Assembly: GCA_015680685.1 (NCBI GenBank)
Contig: MNCI01020297.1
Span: 585,684 to 649,683, forward strand
Direction of reading: 5' to 3'
Source of the DNA: Gnetum montanum
Taxonomy: Eukaryota; Streptophyta; Gnetopsida; Gnetales; Gnetaceae
DNA length: 64,000 nucleotides
A program made the position numbers and the translations under genes. Of the stretch, positions 11,447-22,370 are shown piece after piece; position 1 is the stretch's first letter; each line of letters starts with the position of its first letter. The notes below the pieces were generated by a model that saw only the letters and a program-made list of their open reading frames with translations, was not told the DNA's origin and searched no databases.

Positions 11447-14140
11447 ATGGCACCAAAGGGAAAGCCCCAGCATGAAGAAGGACTATCCCAACCAAAGAAA
11501 AAATGACCAAGAATTGGAAGGGACCAATAACAATCCCAAGATCAGGTGGTAGAAACCCATGCAATGAGACCTCTTTAGGAAGAGCTCGAAGTGGATTCTA
11601 TTAGACAGATTCCCAAACCAACTACAATTGAACAATCTCACTAAGATGAGATACTTGGGCCAATACCAAACATTGAGGTCACCTTGATGAAGGTCTACCT
11701 CAAGTAAATTTCATCCAAGAAGGTTCATAAATCTATGCTTTAGGAGCCAAACTTTAGAACCTTCTTGGAGTTTTCTTCTCTAGAAGTTAAGACACAACTT
11801 TAGAACACTCCCATGTGGTCTATCATCACTTTGTAGTAGGGAGTGGTACATGGGGGAGACATATCTTTTTTGGAATAATAAGGAGGTGCTATAGTCAAAA
11901 TCAAGGACATAACTATGATCTACTTGGTAAAAGTAATCTCTCAGGCCCTTGGGTTACCTAAAATTAAGGCCACTCTAATTGAAATCCCAATGTAGGTAGA
12001 TCCAAATGTTAAGAAAAAATGGACACAATGGTTCTATGGAGTGGATGGTAAAACGTATGATAGAGAAATGCTTCAAGGAGAATGAAAATGGAAGAAAAGC
12101 ACTTTCCTTCCCATGCCTTATCAGAAAGTTATGCAAGAGGGAAGGCATAGCTCGCTACACAAATGATGCAATTTGTTATGGTCTAGTCACTTCTTGGGAA
12201 AAGATGATGAAAGATAAAGTGCCTGAAAAGGTAGTCTAGGAAGAGAAGAAACAACCACCACCTATACTACCCACTCATGAAATAATGGTGGAGGCCTGTG
12301 CTACCATTGAGCACATGCATTAACTTTGTAAGCAACTCTTGTAGTAGCAATAGATAGGAATGAGTGCTAGTGATCCATCTGTGTACTGACTAGCCATGAG
12401 CCACTTCAATGAAGTGGCCCAAACCATAAGTCAAATGGAGGGTTGTGTGCTAATATTTTCTACCCAATGAATGTAGTTTTCCACAATGTTGAATCTGAGC
12501 ACTTTAGAGGTAACGGTGTCCCTTTTGCAATAAAAATAATTCCTAGAAATATATGGGAATGCAAATATCTTTTCGATGCATTTGGAGGAGGGTAAGGGAG
12601 TTACCATCCTAGTGACATAGCACCAAGGGTAGGATACAACAATAGAAGTGGCCATTGATCTAGTGGCTAAGGCCCTCAATGCTCCAGTGACATCTATACT
12701 AGACTTTGTTACACTCAAAGATGTGTAGACATTTACCAAAACTATAAGTGGGAGATTAAGTGTAGCCTAGCATGAGGAATTGTTAGATCGATTAGTGGGA
12801 ACTAGGAAAATAATTCTAGATGTATTTGACCTTTTGGATACCATCACTACTACCTAGTTAGAGTTGCTTGAGGTAAGAAGAAAGTGCATCATCATGAAGG
12901 GGCAACTCAAAATAGCCAAAGTAGAAAACCAATGCTTGGTTGTTGAAGTTAGATCCCACCTTGTTGATCCCATGATACATAGCCAAGTAGTTATGTAAGA
13001 TGAATATTTTCAATAGCTTCAGGCCAAACTCAAAGAGGCTAACTATGCCAAGGAGTTGGTAGTCTTTGACTAGTTCATAACCAATGTTATAAATTACAAC
13101 ATTTAGAAGGACTTGGTTCAGACTCACTAGGGGAATAAAACTATGATTGCTGAAAATCACTGCCTATAAAATGTTGATGCATAGAAGCAACAAATGATTG
13201 AATTCATCTATCATCAATAGGAGTAGCTTGTTAGGGTAAACATTGAACTGAGGAGGTTGGTACTAGAAAATAGATATGTCTTGATGGAGGAGATGTGTGC
13301 CCTTCACCAAAAGTCTACAATAGAGATTGCTACCTGGAAGAACAAGGCCCTCAAATTTGAGAGGATTAAGAACCATTTCAGGGATCAAGTTAGCTTGTAG
13401 ATGGAAATCAATGAAAAACATATCCAATTGGTGAAGGAAAAGGTGAATGAGACCCTCCTGCAGCTCTAGCAAGGAGGAAATATTTGGCAACCCATCTTTG
13501 ATGGACTAAAAAAATACAAAAAGGGAAAAAACACATAAAGAAGCTATAGATTAAGGAAATGATTAAATACATGAAGCTCACCAACCTTCAATATGCAAAC
13601 CTAGAAATGCTGACTACTAGAAGTCCATGGTTAGATTTGGAGAAGCAAGTGGCTAGCTTGTACTTATTGTATGAGCTAGAGTTAAAACACCATAAAGAGG
13701 CCAAATAGAAGTTTGAGGTTGTAAATGCTAAACTCAACATTCTCAATGAGCGATTCACTTATCAAAGATCAATTGCTAAGAACCTAGACAAGAGATTGAA
13801 TGACTACTAGGAGCTGCAAAATGCTGTCAAGATGTTTGATGTGGAACAAAAGAAATTCATAGCCTACTTCATTAACATGAAGGAGTTGTTCCCCACAATG
13901 TATTGTCCATGGGATATTCCCATTCCAGCCCACATTGATGAAGTAGCATGGACCATGAATGATCCTTGAAGTAAGGAGGAGAAGATTAAGACATTGTTGG
14001 ATGCCTTATATCTTCCACTAGTAGTTATAGTTGCAATAGGATAACCATAACAATAGCCTTTGTAACACTTGGTACATGCTCTAGTAGCCAAAGAAGGTCC
14101 TTCGGTGCCTTAAGAACCTCCACCACTTGGGACTGTTTAA
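11447..14140 (+). pseudogene. R2 accessory ORF (aORF): coiled-coil-rich, function unknown
   Basis: The start ATG at 11447 gives MAPKGKPQHEEG, close to R5's MAPK start at 36638. An N-terminal half (11700-12240) has a Trp/Gly-rich segment with VVHGGDISF, LGLPKIKATLIE and KKWTQWFYG, matching R5 (DWYLGETYQFW, KIWLKRVYG). The C-terminal half, 12780-14090, is a long heptad-like, Leu/Lys/Glu-rich stretch (NFQLQAKLKEA type) with a HFRDQVSL block also present in R5. I see no signal peptide or membrane segment that would make it env-like. Plant Athila-type elements are known to carry a third ORF here. Many stops make it dead in this copy. Confidence 0.6.
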
Positions 14141-14275
14141 TCTTCTTCTTTGTTTTCAAGCCACTAGAGGTGTTCTATTGTTAATTTTTTATCATGATGT
14201 TCAATTCTGTTATGATGAATACCTAATTTTGTAATAATTGTAAATCCATACACTTGGGAACTTAATGTTAGTAAG

Positions 14276-14296
14276 TTGTTTGTTTGTTTGTTTGTT
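14276..14296. repeat. (TTTG)n microsatellite
   Basis: About five uninterrupted TTTG units, about 110 bp upstream of the R2 3' LTR. No function is implied. Confidence 0.8.
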
Positions 14297-14393
14297 GTGT
14301 GTCAGTTAAGTTAGTTACTAATCTCATACCTTCTCAAAATTTTGTAAAGAACTTGTTTCTTCTTTTGTTAACTCAAGGATGAGTTTTCATTTA

Positions 14394-14405
14394 GTTATGG
14401 AGGTA
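14394..14405 (+). other. R2 polypurine tract
   Basis: TTATGGAGGTA immediately precedes the 3' LTR start. R5 has CGTGGGGGTA at the same place. This is where plus-strand DNA synthesis would be primed. It is short and partly pyrimidine, so it is degraded. Confidence 0.45.
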
Positions 14406-15275
14406 TGATGAATCATGCATTGTTGGGTCATGTTGATAGGATGTCATTGACATGACCCTATCGACAAGAGTTTTTTGACGTAGGGTTTTCTATGTTGATG
14501 GGTACCCATTGACATGGCACCGTGTCATCACCTATAAATGTGTGCCTACCCACTACATTTATGACACTTCTTCCATTAGTTTTATTGAAGTTAGTACAGT
14601 TTGTTTTCTATAGACTTATAATATTTTTTGAGTGCCTATAGTAGGACACAAAGTAGTGTATGAATCTTTATTCAAGCACTGATGTACCTAAGCACCTCAG
14701 TGTGAATGGTAATAAAGATTATCATTTTTTATCAAACCTTACAACACTTGGAATAGATTAATGTTTTCCTTATGCATTTATTATTCATGAACTTGACCTT
14801 AATGAATTTTAATTAAGTAATTAATATCAATTAAATAAATAACATAAGTATAACCACTTCAAGCATATGTTATGCTTAGTAATCCTAGTAGTGCCTAATG
14901 CTTGGTAGCCTAATAATGTGGTAACATGTTCAGGATGTGTATGGAAAGTTGGAATGAATACTTATGGTAGGATTAGTTAACTGTTAGCTAGTTATTAGAC
15001 AAATTAGATTAATTAAATATCAATTTTACTTCATTTATAGCACTTAGGTGAATCTAGTGAAAAAGAAAAAATGATAAAATTCATTTTCCTTGGTGACACT
15101 TAACTATACCTTTACATTTCACAAGTGAAACTAGGAAGACAATGATCACATCCTTGATATTCACTTCCTAGACCTAGTGTACTTGAAGTGCTAAAGTCTA
15201 TGGAATTTGATCGAATTTCTTAGTAAATGCTAGTGATTTGTATGATTTGGTGTAGGGATTGTTTGCTACTCATCA
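14406..15275 (+). repeat. R2 3' LTR
   Basis: It starts TGATGAATCATGCATTG and ends ACTCATCA. TATA-like CCTATAAATGTG lies near 14531 and AATAAAG near 14712. It pairs with 2239-3118. It is followed at 15276 by the outer half of the R1 LTR. Confidence 0.85.
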
Positions 15276-15591
15276 GCATCTATCCCCTAGAGTAAACATC
15301 TACCTACTAGAGTCGACATCTATCTTGTAGAGTAGATGTCTATTTTGCCAAGGCTACTAAAAATTACATCTTTTCCAAAGCATTGGATATCCAAACACCT
15401 CCAAATAGTTTCCATATGTTCCAAAACACTTCAAACTCCTTAAAACATTCTCAAACACAACCAAAATATGACAAAACTCAAGGAAAGATACATCATCATT
15501 TGAGGGATGATATAGTAGTGAGAGTAATTGATGAGTTATCTAGTGATATTCTGGAAGTTAATTGTAAGCTCTAGATTTTGGATGTGTGTCA
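15276..15591 (-). repeat. R1 5' LTR, outer (U3) part, separated by R2
   Basis: On the minus strand this reads as LTR U3 sequence. It has four AGATGT/ACATCT motifs within 15276-15345, a GCCTTGGCAAAATAGACATCT stretch comparable with the R4 LTR, and GGAGGTGTTTGG, like R4's AGAGGTGTTTTTGG. A plausible LTR start is TGACACACATCC at 15591, but it is not certain. The 63-codon plus-strand frame at 15383-15574 is not a gene. Joined to 1703-2238 this gives an LTR of about 850 bp. Confidence 0.4.
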
Positions 15592-15982
15592 TGCATCATA
15601 TGTTTATGATTTTCAAATGCATGGTTGAGGTTCCTATCTTCCAACTTTACATCCTAGCCTTATAGTTCACAATTATATATTTGTGCATGTTTTAGGATTT
15701 TTAGGAATTTTTTGACTTCATTCAAAGACCCTTAGATGATTTTGACATGTTCCCTAGCATCTTGGATTTCATTTGGAAAAATGAAAATACAGTATTAGGG
15801 GCAAGGTTGTATTGAATTTCCTATGCCAGCATCCCTAGCGTTAACATAGGAGCACTGACACACCCTTCTTAGTACCTTAGTTTGGTCACCTTTGTCTCTT
15901 GGCCTCTTCTGATGTATCTTGGAAAGTTACAACTACATTAACAGGTCTCCATTGACACTTGGAAATTGGAAAGCCCCTACTA
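15592..15982. other. unassigned DNA before the R3 5' LTR homology
   Basis: No coding pattern is seen. It may be the outer U3 part of the R3 5' LTR, because the 3' copy could be shorter; the two copies become alignable by eye only from 15983. A possible LTR start TGATGTATC lies at 15910. Confidence 0.3.
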
Positions 15983-16872
15983 TTGTGTTGCAAAAACTAT
16001 AAATACTTGGGATAAGCTTCATGCATGTATGTGGTGGGAGTTAGGGAGGGGGAGAATGCAGGAAAGGGAAGGGAAGGAGGAGGAGATGGGAGGGGAAGGG
16101 ACTTGATTCCAAGCATTTTCATTTAGGTTTTGACATCTAGTTTCATGTGAAGAGCTCATCCTTCCTATGCTAAGTGATTCCTTTCCTATTTTGTCTGTGT
16201 TTTGAGTTGTTTCTTTTACAAGTGTAGCTAGACTTTGCTAAAGTGCTATCATGCTTGCATAGCTTAAAAGCATTTGGTCAATGCATAGTCTAGAATTTAC
16301 ACAGTGAATAAATCTTATGATTTTTCCAATTTTTCACCGTTGATGTCATAAACATTAAAATACCAAAAAACATTATAAAATATTAAAAAACATAAAAATT
16401 TTCATTCATTTCTCATTTTCATAAGTTGCAATGATGATTTAGCCTTATCCAAGGAGGTCACAGCTATATGCCATGGTGTTGGGGCATTAAGGTTATGACT
16501 AATTTTATTTACATTTGTATATTTGTATGTACTAGTGTACTTATCCCCTTTAGGGATTGCAATACAAGCATTGTCCATGTCACCAAGTGGGATTGTAATA
16601 CATGTGTATTTATTACTTATTTTTTGTAAAGATACAACCCATAAAAGTTATAAAATATAAAATCATAAATATTTTCTCTATCTTTTAACATGGCAACATG
16701 GGTTTTCATTTGTATAATATATATTATAAAATTTTTTATATTTATTCAATGCAACAATATACATAAGTGTTCTTGGAAATTCAATCAACATCATCCTTGA
16801 AGCATACAACTAGATTACACTATGATTTGTTTGATATATCCCATTGGTCCAAAATGAGGAGGACCCATATCA
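15983..16872 (+). repeat. R3 5' LTR (alignable part)
   Basis: It ends CCCATATCA directly before the primer site. A TATA-like ACTATAAATACTTGG occurs at about 15996. It shares long stretches with 43544-44408, for example ATTTCTCATTTTCATAAGTT and ATCCCCTTTAGGGATT. It carries a G-rich tract at 16031-16099 that the 3' copy lacks. The true start may lie further upstream. Confidence 0.6.
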
Positions 16873-16891
16873 TTGGTACCATTACTAGGGA
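16873..16891 (+). other. primer-binding site of R3 (tRNA-Asp type)
   Basis: TTGGTACCATTACTAGGGA, directly after the LTR. It differs from the tRNA-Asp complement TGGCGCCGTTGCCGGGGA only by transitions. Confidence 0.7.
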
Positions 16892-16963
16892 CGACATTCG
16901 TAAATTATCCATAAATAATTGTACATTCTTAATTTTAACTTTTATTTAAAGTTGTAAAAAAAA

Positions 16964-18121
16964 TGATAGATAGTACTAAGATCCCATTAAGGATATCTAG
17001 TAATACATCAAAAGGATGAAGGCATTTTGTTACCTTTGAACATTCAAAGGATAAGATCCTTCTACTAGTTGTGCTATCTTATCATCAAGATAAGCAAGAA
17101 AGATGGAGAGATGCTCATGACCTATTTTATAGGAACTTGATGTTGGCTATACCAAATGATCTCATTGATGCCTTGATTAATATGACTCAAGAGAATGAAC
17201 ACACTATATACAAAGCTCATGAGCCCATGTTCAATGATTATGAGTCTTTGTACATGCAAGATCTTCAAAATCAAGTGGTAGAAGAAGAAGCTAGCTACAA
17301 ATTTTCATCTAATCATTTAGTTGGGATGAAATAAGATAAAGAAAATAAAAAGGTAAAGGACTAGCTTTTCATCAAGGCCTTTAGTCAGGGACCTTCACTT
17401 TGAGTATAGCTTAGCATGATGATTTTTTTCTGGGTTCTAGCATTTGCATTTGTTTGGACTTGCCAATGGTAATGGTGCTTCCTCTTTTTTCAACTAGGGT
17501 GATTATCACAATTTGAAAAAAGTTGTACTTATTTCAAGGTATAATGTTCATGATAGAAAAATCAAATAAATCAACATGGCTAATGCACCAACCTATAGAA
17601 GATATACCAATGTGTTTTGAGTCGTTTCTTTCATAGTGCTTGTTTATCTTTAGGGGATCGTAAGTAAGTGGAAAAAGTTATGGTTTCTTTCTTGAATCTT
17701 CATTGAACATGTAGAAACCTAGTACAAATCCTTGCCTCCTTAATCAATTAAATGACATGGTCAAAATATTTTACACAAAATTTTAGTTCTATGCCCTAAT
17801 TTCAAACATTTACAAGGAGATGACTAGATGGAGGTAATGAGCCCATAAGCCTCTTGACATCACCATGAAAAGATACATGAAAATTGCTCACCACTATCTA
17901 AATCATGATTTTAGCCAAAGAAAGAAATTAATGCACATTGTAAAATGTCGAAGGCAAGAAACAAGAGAGTGAATTGACATGTATGTAATGGGCTAGGTGC
18001 ACAAAAAGTCCTTAGCCAAAGTCCAAATGGTCTTAAACATCATTGCTAGCATAGAAGGTAAATGAAAAAGTAATAATTAGCTAAGGAGTACAATTGTGAT
18101 TCATCATGTAGATAGGAGGCC
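16964..18121 (+). pseudogene. R3 gag relic, 5' part
   Basis: An ATG at 16964 opens a frame with one early stop that then runs open from 17071 to 17334 (DAHDLFYRNL, DALINMTQENEHTI, then an acidic run). The frame after 17334 has many stops. Its position right after the primer site and its Lys/Glu-rich composition fit gag of the R2 group. It is cut at 18121 by R4 and resumes after 24661. Confidence 0.45.
18117..18121. repeat. R4 target-site duplication, left copy (AGGCC)
   Basis: AGGCC precedes the LTR start TATTGTAGG. The identical pentamer follows the 3' LTR end at 24657-24661. Confidence 0.8.
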
Positions 18122-19105
18122 TATTGTAGGAAAATCTCTTTTGATTCCCTTGTGCTTGTCCTACAAGTTGTTTTTGTAGGTTTTGTTCTTAGAGAAGACC
18201 TAGATGCATGTGTCCATTTTTTGCAAGTGTTCTTGTGTTGAAGTTTTATGGTGAAGATTCTTGGATGTTTTGGCATGTTTGAAGGTGTTTCTTTTGGCTT
18301 ATTTTGATGATTTTATAAGGTTCTACGATCTATGGGGACTTTTTGGAAGACATCTAGAGGCTTCCAACATCAAAATGAGAATTTTTATTTTTAGCACCTA
18401 TAGGATAGATGTTTCCCTTTAACTAGAGATATCCCAAGCTCAAAGGAGATGTCTATAAAAAATAGTGGATGTCTCTCTTGAGAGTATGGCTTTCGCAAGA
18501 GATGTCTACATGAAACAAGAGAGACCTATGTTGGCAAAGAAAAAAAAAGATCAAACATGGAATTTTGATTAAAAAACATTTGAAAGACTCTAGATCTATA
18601 TGGAAAACATCCAAGGAGACAAATAAAAAGCTTCCTAGGATTTTGGATCTCTGTAATTATGTATGCATTCATTCATGAGAGAGGGAGGACAATTAGTATG
18701 CAAGGAGAGTTATGCAAGAGAGAGTGGGTGAGCACATTGGATGAGGGTAATTGGTGATTGTAGCTCCAAGATTAGCTTGTGGTGTGTTGATATATGTGTT
18801 ATATTCTCTTGTAACTCACTTTTGAGTTGAGATCTTAGTCTCAGGTTATGGGAGAGATTTCTATTAGTTGTGTCTCATATTGAGAACAATCATTGTGTGA
18901 TTGTAGAGCCTCATGTTCTACAATATCGTTTTAGTGTGATAGGTTTTCGGGTGCTTGTGGGTTGTGTGAACCCTGATGTAATCTTCTAATAATTTAATTG
19001 AAGATAGCTAGTTTTCTTGTTTTCTAGCAATAAGTTTTATCTTGGCATACTATTTGGATTTAGTACATGAAGGTGATTTATTTTTGGAGTGAACTTGCTT
19101 TAGCA
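18122..19105 (+). repeat. R4 5' LTR
   Basis: It starts TATTGTAGGAAAATCTC (the usual TG has become TA) and ends TTTAGCA. It contains a cluster of AGATGTCT-like motifs at 18411-18535. The 3' partner is 23685-24656. Confidence 0.85.
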
Positions 19106-19108
19106 TTA

Positions 19109-19122
19109 TTGGTATCAATGCC
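19109..19122 (+). other. primer-binding site of R4 (initiator-Met type)
   Basis: TTGGTATCAATGCC, three bases after the LTR end. It matches the plant initiator-Met primer site (TGGTATCAGAGCC) at all but two positions. Confidence 0.75.
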
Positions 19123-19170
19123 TAGCTTTATTGGTGCTTGGATTTTGGTTGAGAACTTTGTCAATTATAG

Positions 19171-20371
19171 ATGGCATCCAAGAAGAAACAAGTGCAAGCC
19201 ATGAATAGGGACATGGAGAGCATGAAGTTAGCCTTCTAGATCATGGTTTCTTGATTGGATGAAATCAGCACAAAGGTGAATAGACAAGCTAGTCCTAGCC
19301 ACATCTAGACACATTGAGGTAAAGCACATGTACATTTAGATGAAGAAGTTTCATAGCCAAGTGGAGATCGAGTATATGAAGAGGGAGATTAATCTCGCTA
19401 TGGAAGTGTAGGAAACCATCAGCCAAGGATTACAATGGGAGGAAATCCTATTCCTCAAATAATAACTCCAAGGGCTCTAGTGGTGCTCAATAATTCTTTA
19501 AGAAAGATTGATGATGAAGATGAGGCAAGGCTTGCTAGAATGTTCAAAAATGCTTCAAGACTTCCATATGTAGAGTTGAAGACTTTCAATGATGTAAATG
19601 GCACCAATGCTTTTGCAACTTGGCTAAAGACACTTTAGAAGCATGTTCTATTGGAAGAGGTATCGAATAACTTGAGGGTACCTATTGTTGAACCTAGATT
19701 AGAAGGTATGGCTTCTACATGGTGGGAAAAGTAGTCCCATGGTTAGGAAAGATGAAATAGTTAGCCTATCAGAGATTGGGATATGATGAAATATAGGTTG
19801 AAAAGAAAATTTTAATAGTCTTGTTAGAGATATGAAATCATTATGAGGTTAAAATTCCTAAGACAAGATGAAAAGGATGTCAAAGAATTTTATATCAAAT
19901 TTTTCCATCTATTCCATCAAGCTACGATAAACTCAAAAGAGTATGAGAAAGCTTCAATCCTTTTAGGAGGTCTCAAAATGATGTACTAGCAAGAGTTATC
20001 ATTTTATGAGCCACAAACCCTTGATGAGGCTTATGATTTCGTACTCAAGGTTGAGAAGAAATTAGATGGATTTAGAAACAGGAGCAAAAAAGCTTCTAAG
20101 GATAAGAAGAAGGGATATAGATCTAATAAGGGATTCAAATACAAATTTGAAGATAAGGAGGATAGCCAAGATAAGAAGATTGAAGGAGGTGATGAAAAGG
20201 GTAAAACCAAGAAGGACCTAAGTAAGGGAGACAAGGGTCAAGGTAGCAACTCATCAAAATTTTAGTGCTTTAAGTGTGGAGAACAAGGATATACGCAATG
20301 GAAATATCAACTTCACAAGATATCTAAGGGAAAATATGTGCAAACCATGAAGGTGGAGGAGACATCAAGAT
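19171..20371 (+). pseudogene. R4 gag relic
   Basis: The start ATG gives MASKKKQVQAMNRDM. A retrotransposon gag core follows from about 19560: FNDVNGTNAFATWLK, STWWEK, MKYRLKRKF, FLRQDEKDVKEFYIKF and ASILLGGLK. A Lys-rich region (20080-20250) then precedes a zinc knuckle at 20264-20310 reading CFKCGEQGYTQWK. Spacing C-x2-C is kept, but the His and last Cys are replaced by Tyr and Lys. Several TAG stops lie in frame (19637, 19733, 19989, 20263). The order and knuckle fit chromoviral gag. Confidence 0.75.
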
Positions 20372-20442
20372 AATCGCTTTAGAGAGGTAATCCTAATGCT
20401 TCAGAAATTGAGGATGTTTCTGAATCAAATTCTTGTGCATTC

Positions 20443-20847
20443 ATGAGGAATGTTAATAGAGGAGATCATCTTGATAAGAAATTGTTATTTTGGATTGGAG
20501 CTAGTTGTTTGCTTAGTGAGGAATGGATTCTTGTTTTGATTGATGAGGACACCCAAGAAAATGTTATTTCTTCTAACGAAATTTCTAGATTGGGTTTGGT
20601 AACTAATCCCCATCCTAGACCATATAAGGTGCATTGGTTGTCTAAATATTTTTCCCAAGAGATGAAGGAACAATGTAGCTTGAAATTTAAAATTGGAATT
20701 TTTCATGATGTTGTGAGGTGTGATGTGCTTTCAATAGATTGTGCTAATGTAATTCTTGGTAGACCTTGGAATTTTGACAATGGTGCTTATTTGATGAAGC
20801 AAGAAATGTGTGGAGTGTTGTTAGACTTGATGGAATCAATGATTTGA
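20443..20847 (+). pseudogene. R4 aspartic protease domain
   Basis: An open 134-codon stretch. The active-site region reads VLIDEDTQENVIS, where plant gypsy proteases have LIDSGxTxNFIS; the Asp is kept but Ser-Gly has become Glu-Asp. The ANVILGRPWNF block near the end is the conserved I-L-G-x-P-W motif. A KVHWLSKYF segment stands between them. The position between the gag zinc knuckle and RT is canonical. It is open but unlikely to be active. Confidence 0.75.
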
Positions 20848-20979
20848 TTCCTATGACAACTAAATAAGTGAGGTAGCAAAGCTTACTTAATTCTTTTTTA
20901 ATCCCTCTAGGAGAGAGGGAATATATTAAGGAACATGATGAACTAGTTTTGGTTTTGTTGCTATGGAAATAATTGCTAC

Positions 20980-21720
20980 TAACCATGATGATGTGTAGGC
21001 TGAACTTCATATAGGTGTTCTAGGCTTGAAGGAGAAATTTTCCAAGGTGTTTAAGAAGAATTGGATGGACTACCACCGATGAGGAATGTACAGCATCCTA
21101 TTGACTTCATTCATAGTACTACCATTCCAAATAAGAGAGCTTACCAGATGGCGCCAAATCAAAGGGTTGAATTACAAAGGCAAGTAGGGGTTACAAATGG
21201 CTTCATGACGGAATCCATTTCACCTTGTGCAATTCTAGTGGTCCTAGTGCCAAAGAAGGATAACGATGAATGGAGGATGTGCATTTATTCCAAGGTAGTG
21301 AATAGGATTATGGTGAAGACATGTTTCCTATTCTAAGGATGGATGATATTCTTGATGTTCATACTAATTTTGAAATATTTAGAAAAATTGATTTGAGGAG
21401 TGGATATCATCAAATCAGAATTAATCACGGTGATGAGTGAATGATAGCTTTTGAAACACTAAATGGATTTTTTGAGTGGTTGGTGATGCAATTTGGGCTC
21501 ACAAATACACTTTCCACATTCATGAGGTTGATGCATGATGTATTGAAGGACTTTATTGATAAGTGTTGTATTATCCTTTTTAACAATATTTTGGTATCTA
21601 ACACTAATGAGGAAGAGTACTTGGATCACCTAAAGATGGTGTGACTTAAGTTGGAGGAGGCATAGTTGGTGATCAATGTGAAGAAAATTCATTTTTGCAA
21701 GAGGGAAATCACATATTTGG
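20980..21720 (+). pseudogene. R4 reverse transcriptase domain
   Basis: The region opens with LDGLPPMRNVQHPIDF, then [64 protein letters not shown] and the catalytic box CCIILFNNILVSN. The invariant Asp-Asp pair is Asn-Asn, two GAT-to-AAT changes. A frameshift occurs near 21335 and stops at about 21439, 21642, 21665 and 21748. The open parts are 21061-21336 and 21441-21644. Identity as a chromovirus RT is clear. Confidence 0.85.
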
Positions 21721-22370
21721 GGCATTTGGTTTCTAAACATCAGATTTGAATGGAAGTTAACAAGGTGAAGGCTATAAGGGATTGGCCAACTCATAAGAAT
21801 GTTGGGGAGTTAAGATCATTCCTTGGTTTAATAAGTTTTTATAGATAGTTCATCAAAAAGTTTAGTGGCATTTCATGATTTATGTTTTCTTTCTTGAAGT
21901 AAAATAAGGAATTTAGGTTGGATAATGAAACCAAAGGGAGCTTTGACTTGTTTAAAGCAAAGATTACTAGTGAACCTATGCTTGCAATTCTAGATTTTTA
22001 GAAGCTTTTTCAGGTGGATGTGGATGCAAGTGGACTTGCCATTGGTGGGGTACTTTCACAAGAAGGTAGGCCCGTTTCTTTCTTTTCTAAAACGTTAAAT
22101 GATTCAAAGAAAAAATATAGTGTATATGAGAAGGATTTGTACACTATTCTTCAAGCAATCAAGCATTGGAGGCATTACTTGTTGCCTAAAGAATTCACTT
22201 TGATGACAAACCACAAAGAAATTCAATTTTTAAAATCACAAAGGAAGTTGAGTGTAAAGCACATGATGTGGGTTGTGTAGTTACAAGATTTCAAATTTAT
22301 GTTGAAGCACAAAAGTGGAAAAGCCAATGTGGTAGCTGATGCATTATCCAGGGTGCATGTGGTAAATTTC
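21721..22370 (+). pseudogene. R4 RNase H domain
   Basis: A connection segment (YLGHLVSKHQI, ELRSFLGLISFYR) leads to RNase H starting VDVDASGLAIGGVLSQEGRPV at 22014. It continues SFFSKTLNDSKKKYSVYEKD and LQAIKHWRHYLLP. The motif T-D-H has become TNHKEIQFL. The end, ANVVADALSRV at about 22327, is well conserved. The open part is 22014-22280, followed by one TAG. The first catalytic Asp is kept. Confidence 0.8.

Larger units (their letters stand above)
2239..15275 (+). mobile_element. R2: decayed Ty3/gypsy retrotransposon with pol and accessory ORF
   Basis: A complete but dead element of about 13 kb bounded by two LTRs that both start TGATGAATCATG and end CATCA. The order inside is tRNA-Asp-type primer site, gag, protease, RT, RNase H, integrase, a long spacer, an accessory ORF and a purine-rich tract. 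Protein matches (GYSGYNQI in RT; the RNase H and integrase patterns) point to the non-chromoviral, Athila/Tat side of plant Ty3/gypsy. Dozens of stops and frameshifts interrupt every domain. The LTRs are roughly 85-90% alike by eye, so the insertion is old. No clear 5-bp target duplication remains. Confidence 0.85.
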
